Origin: Haematobia irritans
Taxonomy: Eukaryota; Arthropoda; Insecta; Diptera; Muscidae
Length of the DNA: 64,000 nt
Assembly (NCBI RefSeq): GCF_050003625.1
Contig: NC_134398.1
Location: 97,487,674-97,551,673 of the forward strand
Direction of reading: 5' to 3'
Part shown: positions 43,176 to 53,814 of the stretch, in pieces
Numbering within the stretch: the stretch's first letter is position 1
How the letters are laid out: each line of letters begins with the position of its first letter
Notes under the pieces: model-generated
Told to the model about the DNA's origin: nothing
The model's database searches: none
The model's input: the letters and a program-made list of their open reading frames with translations, nothing else
Position numbers and translations under genes: made by a program

Positions 43176-44036
43176 TTGGTGAAACAATTCTCGCATCGCT
43201 GGTTGAGCGTTAGAGTTAATGTTAGAGATGAAAATGGAATATACGTACTATCAACAACCTTAAAAACTGGTCTCATATCAGATAACCTGGTGAAAGAAAT
43301 TCATATGTTCAACACAATTGCGGTTTCTGAATTATACATTACCCAAGTACGCCTTTGTAAAAATTGTGGCAGACTAGGCCATATTGCTAAAGTGTCGTTC
43401 AAAAAGGCGTTGCTTACTATGCGGGAAAAGTATTTTCTGTTCAAATGAGTGCTTCGATGCCTTATGTCTATCGACTATAAATGCAAATCCGAATGTTTCA
43501 ATCCTAGATGCATTTTGTGCAACCAAAACGATAACAATGCCATGGACTCTGATAAGTGCTGTAAGTATGAAAATGAAAAAGAAATAAGAAAAATGATGGC
43601 CATGTCAAATCTATGCAGAAAAGAAATACCTCAGAATTATGAGATACTAGATGATCCTCAATACGAAAAAGAATTTCCAGCTTTTCCAACACATTCGAAT
43701 CCTCCTAAAAGATCGATGGCAGAGGAATTCAATACGAAAATTACAAAATACAAATATAGTAAAATTGCAGTCCCCTCCTCAAAGAGGAATCTTCCGCAAG
43801 CAGAATCTGAGCCTGTTCTTCCACTAAAACCAACCATCCAATATGGAAATTTCTCCAAAACTTCCGAACTTGAAAAAGTGGTATCCATTTTTACTCAACA
43901 AATGTCAGTTATACATAACTCCGTGAACACTACAGAAGGTCTTTCGGTTCTAAAGTCATTTAAAACCAAAAGACCATGCCTTTTACTACTTCAAAACAAG
44001 ACAAAAATAACAAATGATGAACGTACTACAATATAA
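43176..44036 (+). pseudogene. LINE-C ORF1 with CCHC zinc knuckles
   Basis: VRVNVRDENGIYVLSTTLKT resembles the segment before the knuckles in I-factor ORF1. Then LCKNCGRLGHIAK starts the first CCHC knuckle; a frameshift leads to CRSKRRCLLCGK and SECFNPRCILCNQN (second and third Cys-rich units). The C-terminal tail (YEKEFPAFPTHSNPPKRSM) follows in the frame 43449-44036. ORF1 would coat the LINE RNA. It overlaps the ORF2 start (44014) by 23 bp. Confidence 0.75.
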
Positions 44037-44620
44037 TATTCAAAGCTTGAACAAAAATAAAAATTTGCTAGATTTCTACCTGAACAAACTAAAAATACAT
44101 ATATGTGTCCTCAGTGAGATCTTTAACTTTGATGAATCTGAAACAAACGCAAGCTTTCAGAATTATAACATTATTTTGAAAAAGAGACCCGTTAATTATG
44201 GTGGAGTTGCCATCTGCCTGCAAAAAAATATACTTTTCAGAAAAATTAAATTTAATACTACCCTTGATATACTGGTATGTGAAACCACAAATCTAGCAAG
44301 TAATCTAACCATTGTCTGTGTATATTTTCCACATTCTATCAAAACAGCCATATTAAAAACTGAACTTGAGAGGCTCCTTCTCATAGTAGAAAACAAACAA
44401 AATGTCCTTATATGTGGAGACTTCAATGCAAGATCTATAGCTTTTGGGGATACCTTCGAGTCAGTCAGAGGCAAAATGGTTCACAAACTTTTTAAAGATT
44501 CTATTTTTCGGTGCATAAACAATGGGGCTATTACTTTCAAGAAAATATTAACAGAAAAACGTGGATCGGTACAAGACTTAACTTTTACTAATACAAACTG
44601 TAATATATCCTAGAATGTCA
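44014..44620 (+). pseudogene. LINE-C endonuclease
   Basis: MMNVLQYNIQSLNKNKNLLDF, ICVLSEIFN (catalytic Glu, usually followed by TW), NYGGVAICLQ, VLICGDFNARSIAFGD (catalytic Asp and Asn) and SVQDLTFTN. The final SDH motif is damaged (GGSHYFPI follows a stop at 44611). 199 codons open, typical of the domain. Confidence 0.8.
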
Positions 44621-44699
44621 TAAACTCGACCATTGGAGGCAGTCACTATTTTCCAATACTAATCAAAATTGGCTCAAATAAAAATTTCTTTCTAAAAAA

Positions 44700-45234
44700 A
44701 GGTGCTAAACAAACTAAGCCAAGCTAATCTTGCCACAGATATTAAAAAATCCACAAATCCTTCCAAGATGAGATTGAAAATGCTTCTTACAAGTTATCTG
44801 CTAAAAGGATTCCTACAGTATGGTGGAATGATTCTATAGAGAAATTATACCGCCTTAGACAGCGGGCTCAAAAACGATTCGACAGACATAAAAACACAAC
44901 AAATGCTGAAGAACTGATGAAAGCGATAGCTAACCTAAGAAATGCCATAAAATGCGAAAAAAAACAATCGTTTCAATCCGCAAAATCGCAGAATCTCTCT
45001 TTAGATTTGTTACAGGTTGCAAAAACTCGTTTGAATCCAAAGAAAACAATTCCTGGTGTTCTGAAAACAACTTGTTCTTTTTAAATTACCACAATGATCA
45101 AGTTCCCAACAACACAACCAATAGTTCAAGTAAAACCTTTTCTGGAATATCTTTTCCATTTAAAATAAATGAACTCTTACAAATTCTGAAAGATAAAAAC
45201 AAACCCTCGGCGGCTGGAGTCGATGGTATAACTT
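44700..45234 (+). pseudogene. LINE-C linker and RT start
   Basis: RIPTVWWNDSIEKLYRLRQR is the conserved linker helix between endonuclease and RT in I-type LINEs. It is followed, with shifts, by FPFKINELLQILKDKNKPSA and AAGVDGIT, the RT fingers motif. The codons leave off at ACTT (45231-45234), where the CCCAGC element is inserted. Confidence 0.75.
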
Positions 45235-45338
45235 CCCAGCAAATAAATTTGGAAGTTCTTCCAAAGGACAACTTTAAAAGCACTTCCAGAAGATGCACTC
45301 CCAATGATGTTCTTTATTTTAACTACCCACACGCTCAC

Positions 45339-45706
45339 TGTTGCTGGCCGCAATTGTGTCCGGAGGTTTTGCCAATTTAACAGTTTGAAAACACAAACAA
45401 ATTTTAGGTATGAATGTGATTACAAACAATAGAGCGTTTATTTCTAAAAATGTAAAATAACTGTAAAATAAAATACATATAAAATTACAAATACTCACCG
45501 CAGTTTTGTGCCTCCTTCCTCTTTGTGATTCCAAATGAGAATAAATCGAATGCGAACAAGAGGATCAAAGGAGAAACAAAACTACGGATAACCAAACGTC
45601 AAAAAATAGATCAATCACAATAGGCGACACAATTAGTCAAACATAATTATTGAAACGTAAAGACAAAATATTTTTCCAGGACGAAATTGTTAGTCGTTCT
45701 GCAACA
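45339..45706 (-). repeat. BEL-3 3' LTR, 368 bp
   Basis: TGTTGCTGG...TCTGCAACA. Differences from the other LTR: T/A (GTGTC against GAGTC), G/A (TTGTGCC against TTGTACC) and T/A (GTCGTTC against GTCGATC). Confidence 0.95.
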
Positions 45707-47153
45707 CCCCCACCCCCGTGGAGCGATCAGCTTCACCAGAATCCAAGTCCAGAACGGCTAACTTCGACACGGCACGCTGTAGGCTTCCAGTTGCAGTCTT
45801 GACATCAGCTCGTCGTACCACACCATCAGTGCCAGCATGAACGCAAGTGACCAAACCTCTGCGCCATTGACTTCGTGGGAGATTAGGATCACATATGAAA
45901 ACCACATCACCAAATTTTATAGGAGTAGTTTTTTCACACCATTTTACTCTTCTTGTCAACGTAGGCAAATGCTCAACGATCCACCTTTTCCAAAATCTGT
46001 CTCGTAGACTTCTAGCAATTCGCCATTGTTTTTTCAGGGAGAAAAGTTTGTCATCTGGTTTATCTACAGATGGAGTTGGTGCAACATTACCACGGCCGAT
46101 CAAAAAATGATTAGGAGTAAGTGGCTCTTCTTCGTGTGGACTAATTGGCAGATGTGTCAATGGCCTAGAGTTGACAATATTCTCAGCTTCAATCAGGAGA
46201 GACTGTAGTACGTGTTCTTTTGGGGCCACATCTTTCATCGTATGATATAACACTTTTTTAACACACTGTACCATTCTTTCCCATATGCCACCTTCGGATG
46301 GATTTCCAGGACAATTGAATATCCACTCAACACCTTGCGATGACAGCTCACATTGGACTCGATTAGCATCAAAAACTTCGTTGAAACGTTTAGCTTCTTC
46401 GTTAGCACCAATAAAATTTTTGCCGTTATCAGAGCGGATTCTTGCTGGAACACCTCTTCGATTCATAAAATTTCTCATTGCAATAATACATGAATCGGTA
46501 GATAAGTCGTGCGCTATTTCCAAGTGGATGGCTCTCAGGGTGAGGCAGGTAAATAGCGCCCATCTTTTTTCTGTTTTTCTACCATTTGTCACATTTATAG
46601 GGCCAAAGTAATCCAAGCCTGTATATTTAAAGGGGTCCACATTGGGTTCCAGACGATCAAGTGGAAGTTGTCCCATGAGTGGAGCCACAGGATTAGCGTT
46701 TTTAATTCTACAGATCATACAATTTGAAATTATTTTTCGAAGTAAGCTCCTAATTTGTGGTATCCAAAACCTACGACGTATTTCACAAATAGTTGTTTCA
46801 CTGTTTTGATGTTTCATTTGACAATGATAATGCAGAACTAATAATTTTGTAAAATGATGGTCTTTAGGCAATATTATTGGTCGTCGCGAACTATAAGGCA
46901 AACAACTGGCAGCATCTATACGACCGTATACGCGTAGGAGACCATCTTCGGCAATATAAGGCATTAAATTCGATAAATTACTATTTTTTGGGACTGACTG
47001 TCCCTTTTCGATATAATTCATGACGTCAGCGAATGATTCTTTTTGGATCTGTTGGCACAGGGTCTTCTCAGCATTTTCTAAATCTTTTGATGTTATTCCA
47101 TATCGATCTAAATCGCTGTAGTGTTTGCGACACAATCCTATAAAGCGATACAA
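45690..47153 (-). CDS. BEL-3 integrase
   Basis: 487 codons open. HHCC zinc domain (LVLHYHCQMKHQN, then CMICRIKN), catalytic core with FKYTGLDYFGPI, RIRSDNGKNFIGANEE and GNPSEGGIWERMVQC (D, D, E all present), the BEL mark NSRPLTHLPISPHEEEPLTP and NHFLIGRG, and a C-terminal SH3-like part WRRGLVTCVHAGTDGVVRR ending LAVLDLDSGE. The last codons run into the LTR. It is in the same frame as the upstream pol and separated by one stop (47184-47186), so pol was one reading frame. It would insert element DNA with a 5-bp duplication. Confidence 0.9.
   Translation of the reverse strand: MYRFIGLCRKHYSDLDRYGITSKDLENAEKTLCQQIQKESFADVMNYIEKGQSVPKNSNLSNLMPYIAEDGLLRVYGRIDAASCLPYSSRRPIILPKDHHFTKLLVLHYHCQMKHQNSETTICEIRRRFWIPQIRSLLRKIISNCMICRIKNANPVAPLMGQLPLDRLEPNVDPFKYTGLDYFGPINVTNGRKTEKRWALFTCLTLRAIHLEIAHDLSTDSCIIAMRNFMNRRGVPARIRSDNGKNFIGANEEAKRFNEVFDANRVQCELSSQGVEWIFNCPGNPSEGGIWERMVQCVKKVLYHTMKDVAPKEHVLQSLLIEAENIVNSRPLTHLPISPHEEEPLTPNHFLIGRGNVAPTPSVDKPDDKLFSLKKQWRIARSLRDRFWKRWIVEHLPTLTRRVKWCEKTTPIKFGDVVFICDPNLPRSQWRRGLVTCVHAGTDGVVRRADVKTATGSLQRAVSKLAVLDLDSGEADRSTGVGVLQND
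45707..45720 (-). promoter_or_regulatory. BEL-3 polypurine tract
   Basis: On the minus strand ACGGGGGTGGGGG abuts the 3' LTR exactly, as expected for the plus-strand primer. Confidence 0.8.
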
Positions 47154-47183
47154 TTGGGCTACGGATCTTTTTAAACGGATATA

Positions 47184-50100
47184 TCATGAAAAACGTTCAA
47201 AATTAATCAAATTATTTTTGTTAACCACCAATAAAACTTTAGGGTGTAGTTCTTCATCACCATTATCCTTATGTAATTGTTCTTCACCGGTAAAAGTTAA
47301 CCAAGTGTTTTCTGCTTGTTTTAAAAATTCCGGACCATTTACCCACCTAGAAGTGGCTGAAAAATCAACATTATTATAGCTGCGAGTGGCATCGTCGGCT
47401 ACATTATATTTAGTTGGAATCCATCTCCAATTATTTTCTTCAGTCGAATCCAAAATTTCGGCTATTCTATGGGCTACATATGGCTTATAATCTCGGTGTT
47501 TACTTGAAATCCATTTTAAAACAGTTTTTGAATCGGTCCATAAAAGTACATTTTGCTTTACTCTGACCCCAAGTACAGCGGCTTGTAATTCCAGGCGAGG
47601 AATAGAAACTTTCTTCAAAGGCGAGCATTTTGTCTTAGAACAGATAAAACTTACACAAATTGTGTCATCTGCAAGTTCAAATCTCCAATATGCAACAGCA
47701 GCAAAAGCTTCTTCACTGGCATCAACAAATACATGAAGTTGTAAGTTTTTAATCATACCATGTGGGCAGTAAAATCGTGACATTCGATAATTCGATATAT
47801 TTTTTAATTGTGAGCGCCATCGATCCCACGCTACGTTGATGTCATCCGGAATTGGTTCATCCCATCGAACATCACGTCTCCATATACTTCGTAACACTAA
47901 TTTACCGCCAACTATGAAATGGCTTAAAAATCCAAGAGGGTCGAATGTTGACATAATTACACTTAATACTTCACGTTTTGTTGGCTTTCTCTCTCCAGAA
48001 ATTACAGATGGATCAACCTTGTTAAATTTCAAGTTAAACATAAACATATCTGATTTTGAATCCCAATAAAGACCCAATATCTTTCCCGTATTATCATTGG
48101 CAGGTATGCTTTTCGATGTTGCAGCGCCATCTAGTGCCAGGATGACATCATTAGAATTCGACGTAAATCCTCTAAGTTCAAAGCCTCCATTGCTTTGAAT
48201 TTCTCGAACATATTTTGAAATAGAAATGGCTTCTTCAATTGAATCAAAACTGTCCAAAAAATCGTCCATATAATGATGTTCGCATATTGATTCCACGGCT
48301 CGAGGCAGAAGTTCATTATGCTCTTTGGCATTTGTTTTCATTACATGAATTGCTGAACATGGTGAGCAGGCGGCTCCGAAAATCATAACAAGCATTTCAA
48401 ATTCCTTTGGCTCGGAATCAGTTTTTCCAAATCTCCATAAAAATCGTTGTGATATTCGATCATCAGGCTGGATCATGATTTGATGAAACATCTCTCGAAT
48501 ATCTGCACTGACTGCTATTTTTCTACTACGGAAATTAAATAATATGGTAGGCAATGATGAAATACACTGAGGTCCTTTTAATAAATTATCATTTAAAGAT
48601 ATTCCGTTTACTTTGGCGGCGGCATCAAAAACCAATCTCAATTTTTTATTTTCTTTGTTAGGGTTGCTTGCGGCAAAATGTGGCAAGTACCATTTTCTTT
48701 TTGATATCAGGCGGATATCTTCTGGTGGCACTTCACGGACATATCCCTTATTAATATAACCATTGATTACTTCGCTGTAGGCGTGTGCGAAGTTTACGTC
48801 ACGTCTAATCTTCCTCTCGATCCCTTCTAGGCGACTAAGGGCTAATTCGTAATTATCTGGCAACTCCACAAAATCATTTTTCCATAACAGACCGGTTTGG
48901 AATCGATGACCAATTCTTTTTGTAGTTTCATGTAGAATTTGTTTGGCTCTTGTAATTTCATTACTTTCAACAACAGGAGCTGCTCTCACGCCCATATTTT
49001 CAATATTAAAGTAATCTGCAACAACTTGATGAAGTTCGTCATTTCCACTTACGTTTGCAAAAAGACATGAATTTTGCGTTGGCGCTACACTGGGACATGG
49101 ACCAAACACCACCCACCCCAATTCAGTATTACACGCAAAGGGTCCCAACAAATTATTTGTTTCACGGCAGGATGGCAACCCCAAAAATGCATGATCTAAA
49201 CCAATTAATAATTTTGGCACAATGTTGGTGTACGGTTTGACAGGCGCATTTGATTTCTTAAAAACTTCATCAATTTCATCTTGTGTGAGGCTTTGTGATG
49301 GCAAATTCAAATTTGAAACAGCATATACTTTTTTCAATAGATGGCAACTCTTTTTGTTAATTCCACTTACTTTCAAATTGAACGAAATTACTGGTTCTCT
49401 GGCTGACCGCCCTCCAAACCACTGAATATTTAAGGAACTACTTTTTCCTCGAACTCCAAGTTTATCGGCAATTTCTTTATCCAGCATTGTGATCGAAGAT
49501 CCATCATCAAAAAGTGCGTAAATATTCATGCAACAATTTTCTCCGTACAATGTGACTGGTAAAACACGAAACAATAATGTTTTGCTGTCTTCTGCTGAGC
49601 AGCTGAGTACATTTTGTTGAGGTTCACTTGCAACAGCACCATTTGTACTTTGTGGATCATAGGCTACGTCCTCATGAAGCAATTTATTATGCACTTTTGA
49701 ACATCCATTTTTGTCACAAGTTTTCTTTCGTCGACAATCACGTGTGTTGTGACCAATATTTAAACATGAAAAACATGCACGAATTTTTTTAACTTGTGTC
49801 CAACGATCTTTCACATTCAGATTCAAAAAGCGGCTGCAATCGCAAATTTTATGATTAGCTTTACACACTGGGCACTGTTGTTGTTTTTCTGTTGTATGTA
49901 GTAGTACACGGCGACTTTGTTCTTTCTGATGTATATCTTGAATGGTGCAAACTAAATTTGCCACTTCACACAACCAATCACTAAAATTAACAATTGTTGG
50001 ATAGGGTTGAATATTCATGGCCACTTTGGCCCACTCTAATTTTTTGCTCATGGGGAGCTTCGCAATTAGCTCCTCTAATAATGTAGGATTAGTACTATGT

Positions 50101-50390
50101 TGTTGACCGTTTACTGATTGCAATAAGACAGCTAAATTTTTTACCTTGGTTGAATACGGCACTAACTTCACTAGGTTGTTTTCGATATATGTGGCAACTC
50201 CCTTACTTGTCTTAACTGGCTTTGAATGAGTTGGGCGTCCAAATTGGAATTTCAATTGTTCAATGACAGCACTTACATTGTTTGGATGAAAACACAAACA
50301 CAAACACTTACACAAACGTTGATTATTTTCCAAATTTGTGTACCATATGCGGCAGTGGTTTGTGTAAATGATGTATAAAATAGCGGCCAA
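47184..50390 (-). CDS. BEL-3 Gag C-terminus, protease, RT, RNase H
   Basis: 1068 codons. In order: gag part (HPNNVSAVIEQLKFQFGRPT, LLEELIAKLP), nucleocapsid-type zinc motifs (CPVCKANHKICDC, CFSCLNIGHNTRDC), protease (NIYALFDDGSSITMLDKEIA), linker ELGWVVFGPCPS, RT (KLRLVFDAAAKV, AVSADIREMFHQI, HHYMDDFLDSFDS as active site, YWDSKSD, FDPLGFLSHF), RNase H (LHVFVDASEEAFAAVAYW, IPRLELQAAVLGVRV, LLWTDSKTVLKWI, NVADDATR). Catalytic residues look intact. The frame stops once before integrase. Upstream it opens in a junk stretch where gag lost its capsid helices. Confidence 0.9.
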   Translation of the reverse strand: MAAILYIIYTNHCRIWYTNLENNQRLCKCLCLCFHPNNVSAVIEQLKFQFGRPTHSKPVKTSKGVATYIENNLVKLVPYSTKVKNLAVLLQSVNGQQHSTNPTLLEELIAKLPMSKKLEWAKVAMNIQPYPTIVNFSDWLCEVANLVCTIQDIHQKEQSRRVLLHTTEKQQQCPVCKANHKICDCSRFLNLNVKDRWTQVKKIRACFSCLNIGHNTRDCRRKKTCDKNGCSKVHNKLLHEDVAYDPQSTNGAVASEPQQNVLSCSAEDSKTLLFRVLPVTLYGENCCMNIYALFDDGSSITMLDKEIADKLGVRGKSSSLNIQWFGGRSAREPVISFNLKVSGINKKSCHLLKKVYAVSNLNLPSQSLTQDEIDEVFKKSNAPVKPYTNIVPKLLIGLDHAFLGLPSCRETNNLLGPFACNTELGWVVFGPCPSVAPTQNSCLFANVSGNDELHQVVADYFNIENMGVRAAPVVESNEITRAKQILHETTKRIGHRFQTGLLWKNDFVELPDNYELALSRLEGIERKIRRDVNFAHAYSEVINGYINKGYVREVPPEDIRLISKRKWYLPHFAASNPNKENKKLRLVFDAAAKVNGISLNDNLLKGPQCISSLPTILFNFRSRKIAVSADIREMFHQIMIQPDDRISQRFLWRFGKTDSEPKEFEMLVMIFGAACSPCSAIHVMKTNAKEHNELLPRAVESICEHHYMDDFLDSFDSIEEAISISKYVREIQSNGGFELRGFTSNSNDVILALDGAATSKSIPANDNTGKILGLYWDSKSDMFMFNLKFNKVDPSVISGERKPTKREVLSVIMSTFDPLGFLSHFIVGGKLVLRSIWRRDVRWDEPIPDDINVAWDRWRSQLKNISNYRMSRFYCPHGMIKNLQLHVFVDASEEAFAAVAYWRFELADDTICVSFICSKTKCSPLKKVSIPRLELQAAVLGVRVKQNVLLWTDSKTVLKWISSKHRDYKPYVAHRIAEILDSTEENNWRWIPTKYNVADDATRSYNNVDFSATSRWVNGPEFLKQAENTWLTFTGEEQLHKDNGDEELHPKVLLVVNKNNLINFERFS

Positions 50391-51191
50391 TCTTCAGGCT
50401 GTCCACTAAATTCTGGCAAATCTTGCATTTTTCGTGACATCAGGTTAGATCCATTTAAATTCAGACCCATTACAGTATTTGACAAGTTGGGCATTTGACT
50501 TGTGTTGTTTTATACATTTACCCAAGATGGCGATAACAAATTTGAGGCACTGTGTGACTGTAGCGTCGGCGGCACGGCGGCGCTGCTGCAAATTGTTGGC
50601 GCTGACTGGAAAAACGACATGGCGGCAGTTGATGTACTATTTGACGGCATTACATATGTGGGTGCTACTTGCGTTGACGTTGAGGCGATGTTGTTGCATA
50701 ATGTGGTGGTCGTTGCACTTGTCGATATGCCTGTTGACAATGGTGGTAGGTAACGGGATTCATTTATTGGTGGGGGTACATTGTCAATGGCGGCAATATC
50801 TTGCGTTCCTGATGGATGTGAGGTTATGGTCACTTACCTTAGACATTTGTTTTTGGAGGACACTTTCCAAATGCTGGCATTTACGGTTGCTATCTGCTAG
50901 TTTGTTGTGTGCATCCTTAAGCTGACGCTGCATTACCGACATCTGTTTTTGTATGTCTATCAGGAGGATGGCTTCCTGTGATGACTGTTTTTGTTGTTGA
51001 TTTCTATTGGAACTACCCGATCCCTTTGGCGTTTCTGTGCTGGTTGTTAATGCTGGCGGCATTACTTGTTGTGGTGTAGTTGCTGTTGTGTTAATATTTT
51101 CGTTGTTCATCTCAGGCGGAGGTTTACTGCTTGCACTGGCCGTGCTACGTAAATTGGGTGGGCTCCGGCGAACAGGTGGTGCCATTTCCAA
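50391..51191 (-). pseudogene. BEL-3 gag N-terminus, frameshifted and deleted
   Basis: Starts MEMAPPVRRSPPNLRSTASA at 51191, then a coiled region (QKQMSVMQRQLKDAHNKLAD). Near 50820 it changes frame to a Ser/Thr-rich stretch ending at a stop (50510-50512); in the same frame DLPEFSGQPEDWPLFYTSF, the conserved BEL gag opening, follows. A CACAAACACAAACACTT repeat at 50290-50312 then replaces about 30 codons before the HPNNVSAVI region. Gag is therefore not functional although pol is nearly so. Confidence 0.8.
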
Positions 51192-51342
51192 TTTAACTCA
51201 AACAATTTCTTCACAAAAAATATTACACAAATCGGCAAACTACAGGGCTCACACACGACAATGTTTTCCAATTGACGGCTTGCTAGTTGAAGATATTCAT
51301 TTAACAATTTCCACATACAAATCTTCAACTGCGAAATAAAAA

Positions 51343-51710
51343 TGTTGCTGGCCGCAATTGAGTCCGGAGGTTTTGCCAATTTAACAGTTTGAAAACACAA
51401 ACAAATTTTAGGTATGAATGTGATTACAAACAATAGAGCGTTTATTTCTAAAAATGTAAAATAACTGTAAAATAAAATACATATAAAATTACAAATACTC
51501 ACCGCAGTTTTGTACCTCCTTCCTCTTTGTGATTCCAAATGAGAATAAATCGAATGCGAACAAGAGGATCAAAGGAGAAACAAAACTACGGATAACCAAA
51601 CGTCAAAAAATAGATCAATCACAATAGGCGACACAATTAGTCAAACATAATTATTGAAACGTAAAGACAAAATATTTTTCCAGGACGAAATTGTTAGTCG
51701 ATCTGCAACA
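51343..51710 (-). repeat. BEL-3 5' LTR, 368 bp
   Basis: Partner of 45339-45706. Directly inside it the minus strand reads TTTTATTTCGCAG, which resembles a splice acceptor more than a tRNA primer site; no clear primer site was recognised. Confidence 0.95.
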
Positions 51711-52254
51711 CTCACAAAAAATCGCTTCTGTAACATATACTCCCAAACATATTTTGCTTCAAGCATATATATTTTTGGGTATTGCCCAAACATTTATATG
51801 TTTGATCTCTTCCAATATATAATATGTTTGAAAGCATATTGGTCTAAACAATATATGTTTGGGTAGTCTAAGTTCCAAACATTTTGTATTTTTGCATCCA
51901 AATTCAATAATGTTGTCTTCCAAAAAACAATATGTTATTATGTGACCATATAGTATGTTTGGAAGCATTTTGCACCCAAAAATATTATATGCTTAAAAAA
52001 CAATTCTCCCAAACAATATTGTGCTAAAAATTTTATTTATTTTTTTATGTATTTACAATCATAATGAATTATGAAAATAAACAGGTAATATAGGTGCTAA
52101 CAACATAGGTTTTCGACCTGAATGCTCAAAATTTTGTTTCTGCCCAATTGTATATTCCCCCATATCTTTCTCACTTCCACGAGATTTTTTAGTTCTTAGC
52201 ACCTTTTTCTGTAATACAAACACTGTAGAAGAAATTATCCAATTGTATGATTTT

Positions 52255-52350
52255 TTTATTTTAATTTTACCTTTTGCCGGACGGGGATTCGAACAGCTGA
52301 CCACACAGTTTATAAGGATCAAAGAAGTAGCTGATCAATTGCCCAAGGAA
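52255..52350 (-). repeat. tRNA-like SINE remnant
   Basis: On the minus strand GGGCAATTGATCAGCTACT resembles a pol III A box and, about 45 bases on, CTGTTCGAATCCCCGTCCGG contains the B-box core GTTCGAATCC. GCAAAAGGTAAAATTAAAA follows as an A-rich tail. The T-stem does not pair fully, so it is not a working tRNA gene. It lies in the centre of the split AACATAT MITE and is absent from the intact copy. Confidence 0.45.
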
Positions 52351-52433
52351 AAATAAAATGTTAATTTTGTAATAACAAGTAACAACCACCAACTTAATTC
52401 AATATCGCTCCCTGTTAAATAGCGCTCCAAGTT

Positions 52434-52460
52434 ACTAGGTTAGGTTAGGTTAGGTTAAAG
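52434..52460 (-). repeat. CCTAA tail of LINE-B copy 4
   Basis: Plus strand TAGGTTAGGTTAGGTTAGG, i.e. about four units at the 3' end of the minus-strand LINE. Confidence 0.85.
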
Positions 52461-52579
52461 TGGCAGCCCGATTAAATTTCAGGCTCACTTAGACTATTCA
52501 GTCCATTGTGATACCACATTTAACTAAAAGTACCTATTACATATGGGCACTTCTAGTCTTAACCACTGAACCTTCTCTA

Positions 52580-53459
52580 TTATTTACTTTTGTGGAACCA
52601 ACCAGATTGCTCCAAAAACATTAACAAACTGCTTAAGTTAACGTTTTCCAGGTCAGCCAGTAATCTAAAGCTATATGCTCCTAAAATTCGCTTACGCCTT
52701 ACACAAAAAGCAGGACACTCACACAAGAGGTGTTTAATTGATTCCTTTTCCTCCACGTCATGACAGCTTACACAATAGTCATTATACTTCGCACCTATAG
52801 TTTTTGCAAATTCGCCTATCAGGCAGCGACCCGTTATAGCAGATATCAGGAGTGCTATCTGACGCCTTGAGAACACTAGCATATCTAGTGTGCGGTTTAA
52901 GTTTAAATGAGGCCATATTTGCTTGGTGTCGCTACAACCCTTGCAATTTTCCCATCGAACATTGGCCATCTTAACAGCCCTCTCACGCAGTAAGAGCTTG
53001 CAGGTGGCCAGAGGCATACCAACAGATTCTAGTTCCCCTGGAATATGTAAGGTAGTTCCTAGCCTTGCTAACACATCTGCTTCACAGTTCCCCGGTATGT
53101 TCCTATGACCAGGCACCCATATTAGGTGAATATTGTACTGCTCAGCCATCTCGTTGAGAGATTTGCGGCAGTCTATGGCCGTTTTTGAGTTAAGGAACAC
53201 AGAGTCCAAGGATTTTATTGCAGGTTGACTGTCTGAGTATATATTAATGCCAATATTTGTTGGAACATTACTTCTCAGCCAATTCACCACCTCTCTTATT
53301 GCCAATATTTCAGCCTGAAAAACACTACACTTTTCGCTATTCGAATTTCCAGATCTTTAGAATATACTCCGAACCCCACTTGTCCATTCAATTTGGAGCC
53401 ATCAGTATAGAAATCTATATATCTTTTATTCCCCGGGGTCTGTGTACACCACGCCTCAC
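52580..53459 (-). pseudogene. LINE-B copy 4 RNase H (second duplicate) and C-terminus
   Basis: AIREVVNWLRSNVPTNIGIN, IYSDSQPAIKSLDSVF, HLIWVPGHRNIPGNCEADVLARLG, then KGCSDTKQIWPHLNLNRTLDML and the zinc motif CVSCHDVEEKESIKHLLCECPAFC, ending LMFLEQSGW. The first 110 codons repeat what precedes (53460-53815); a 13-bp loss near 53330 shifts the frame at the start. Confidence 0.85.
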
Positions 53460-53814
53460 CATATTAGGTGAATATTGTACTGCTCAGCCATCTCGTTGAG
53501 AGATTTGCGGCAGTCTATGGCCGTTTTTGAGTTAAGGAACACATAGTCCAAGGATTTTATTGCAGGTTGACTGTCTGAGTATATATTAATGCCAATATTT
53601 GTTGGAACATTACTTCTCAGCCAATTCACCACCTCTCTTATTGCCAATATTTCAGCCTGAAAAACACTACAGTGATTAGGTAATCTTTTCGCTATTCGAA
53701 TTTCCAGATCTTTAGAATATACTCCGAACCCCACTTGTCCATTCAATTTGGAGCCATCAGTATAGAAATCTATATATCTTTTATTCCCCGGGGTCTGTGT
53801 ACACCACGCCTCAC
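53118..53814. repeat. 342-bp tandem duplication in LINE-B copy 4
   Basis: The segment from CATATTAGGTGAATATTG (53118) to CACGCCTCAC (53459) is repeated from 53460. The right unit is 13 bp longer: the left lacks GTGATTAGGTAAT after CACTACA. One further difference: GAACACAGAGTCC against GAACACATAGTCC. Confidence 0.9.

Larger units (their letters stand above)
45339..51710 (-). mobile_element. BEL-3: nearly intact BEL/Pao element, 6.4 kb
   Basis: Two 368-bp LTRs (three differences by eye) flanked by CTCAC (45334-45338 and 51711-51715). The minus strand codes for gag, protease, RT, RNase H and integrase with a single in-frame stop in pol and a damaged gag. It is the youngest-looking LTR element here and lies within the AACATAT-rich MITE. 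Confidence 0.95.

Noticed and set aside
50479..50925. 148-codon plus-strand frame
   Set aside because: Antisense to the BEL-3 gag region; no similarity to known proteins.
52255..52350. Functional tRNA gene
   Set aside because: T-stem and acceptor do not pair and no clear anticodon arm is seen; described as SINE-like instead.
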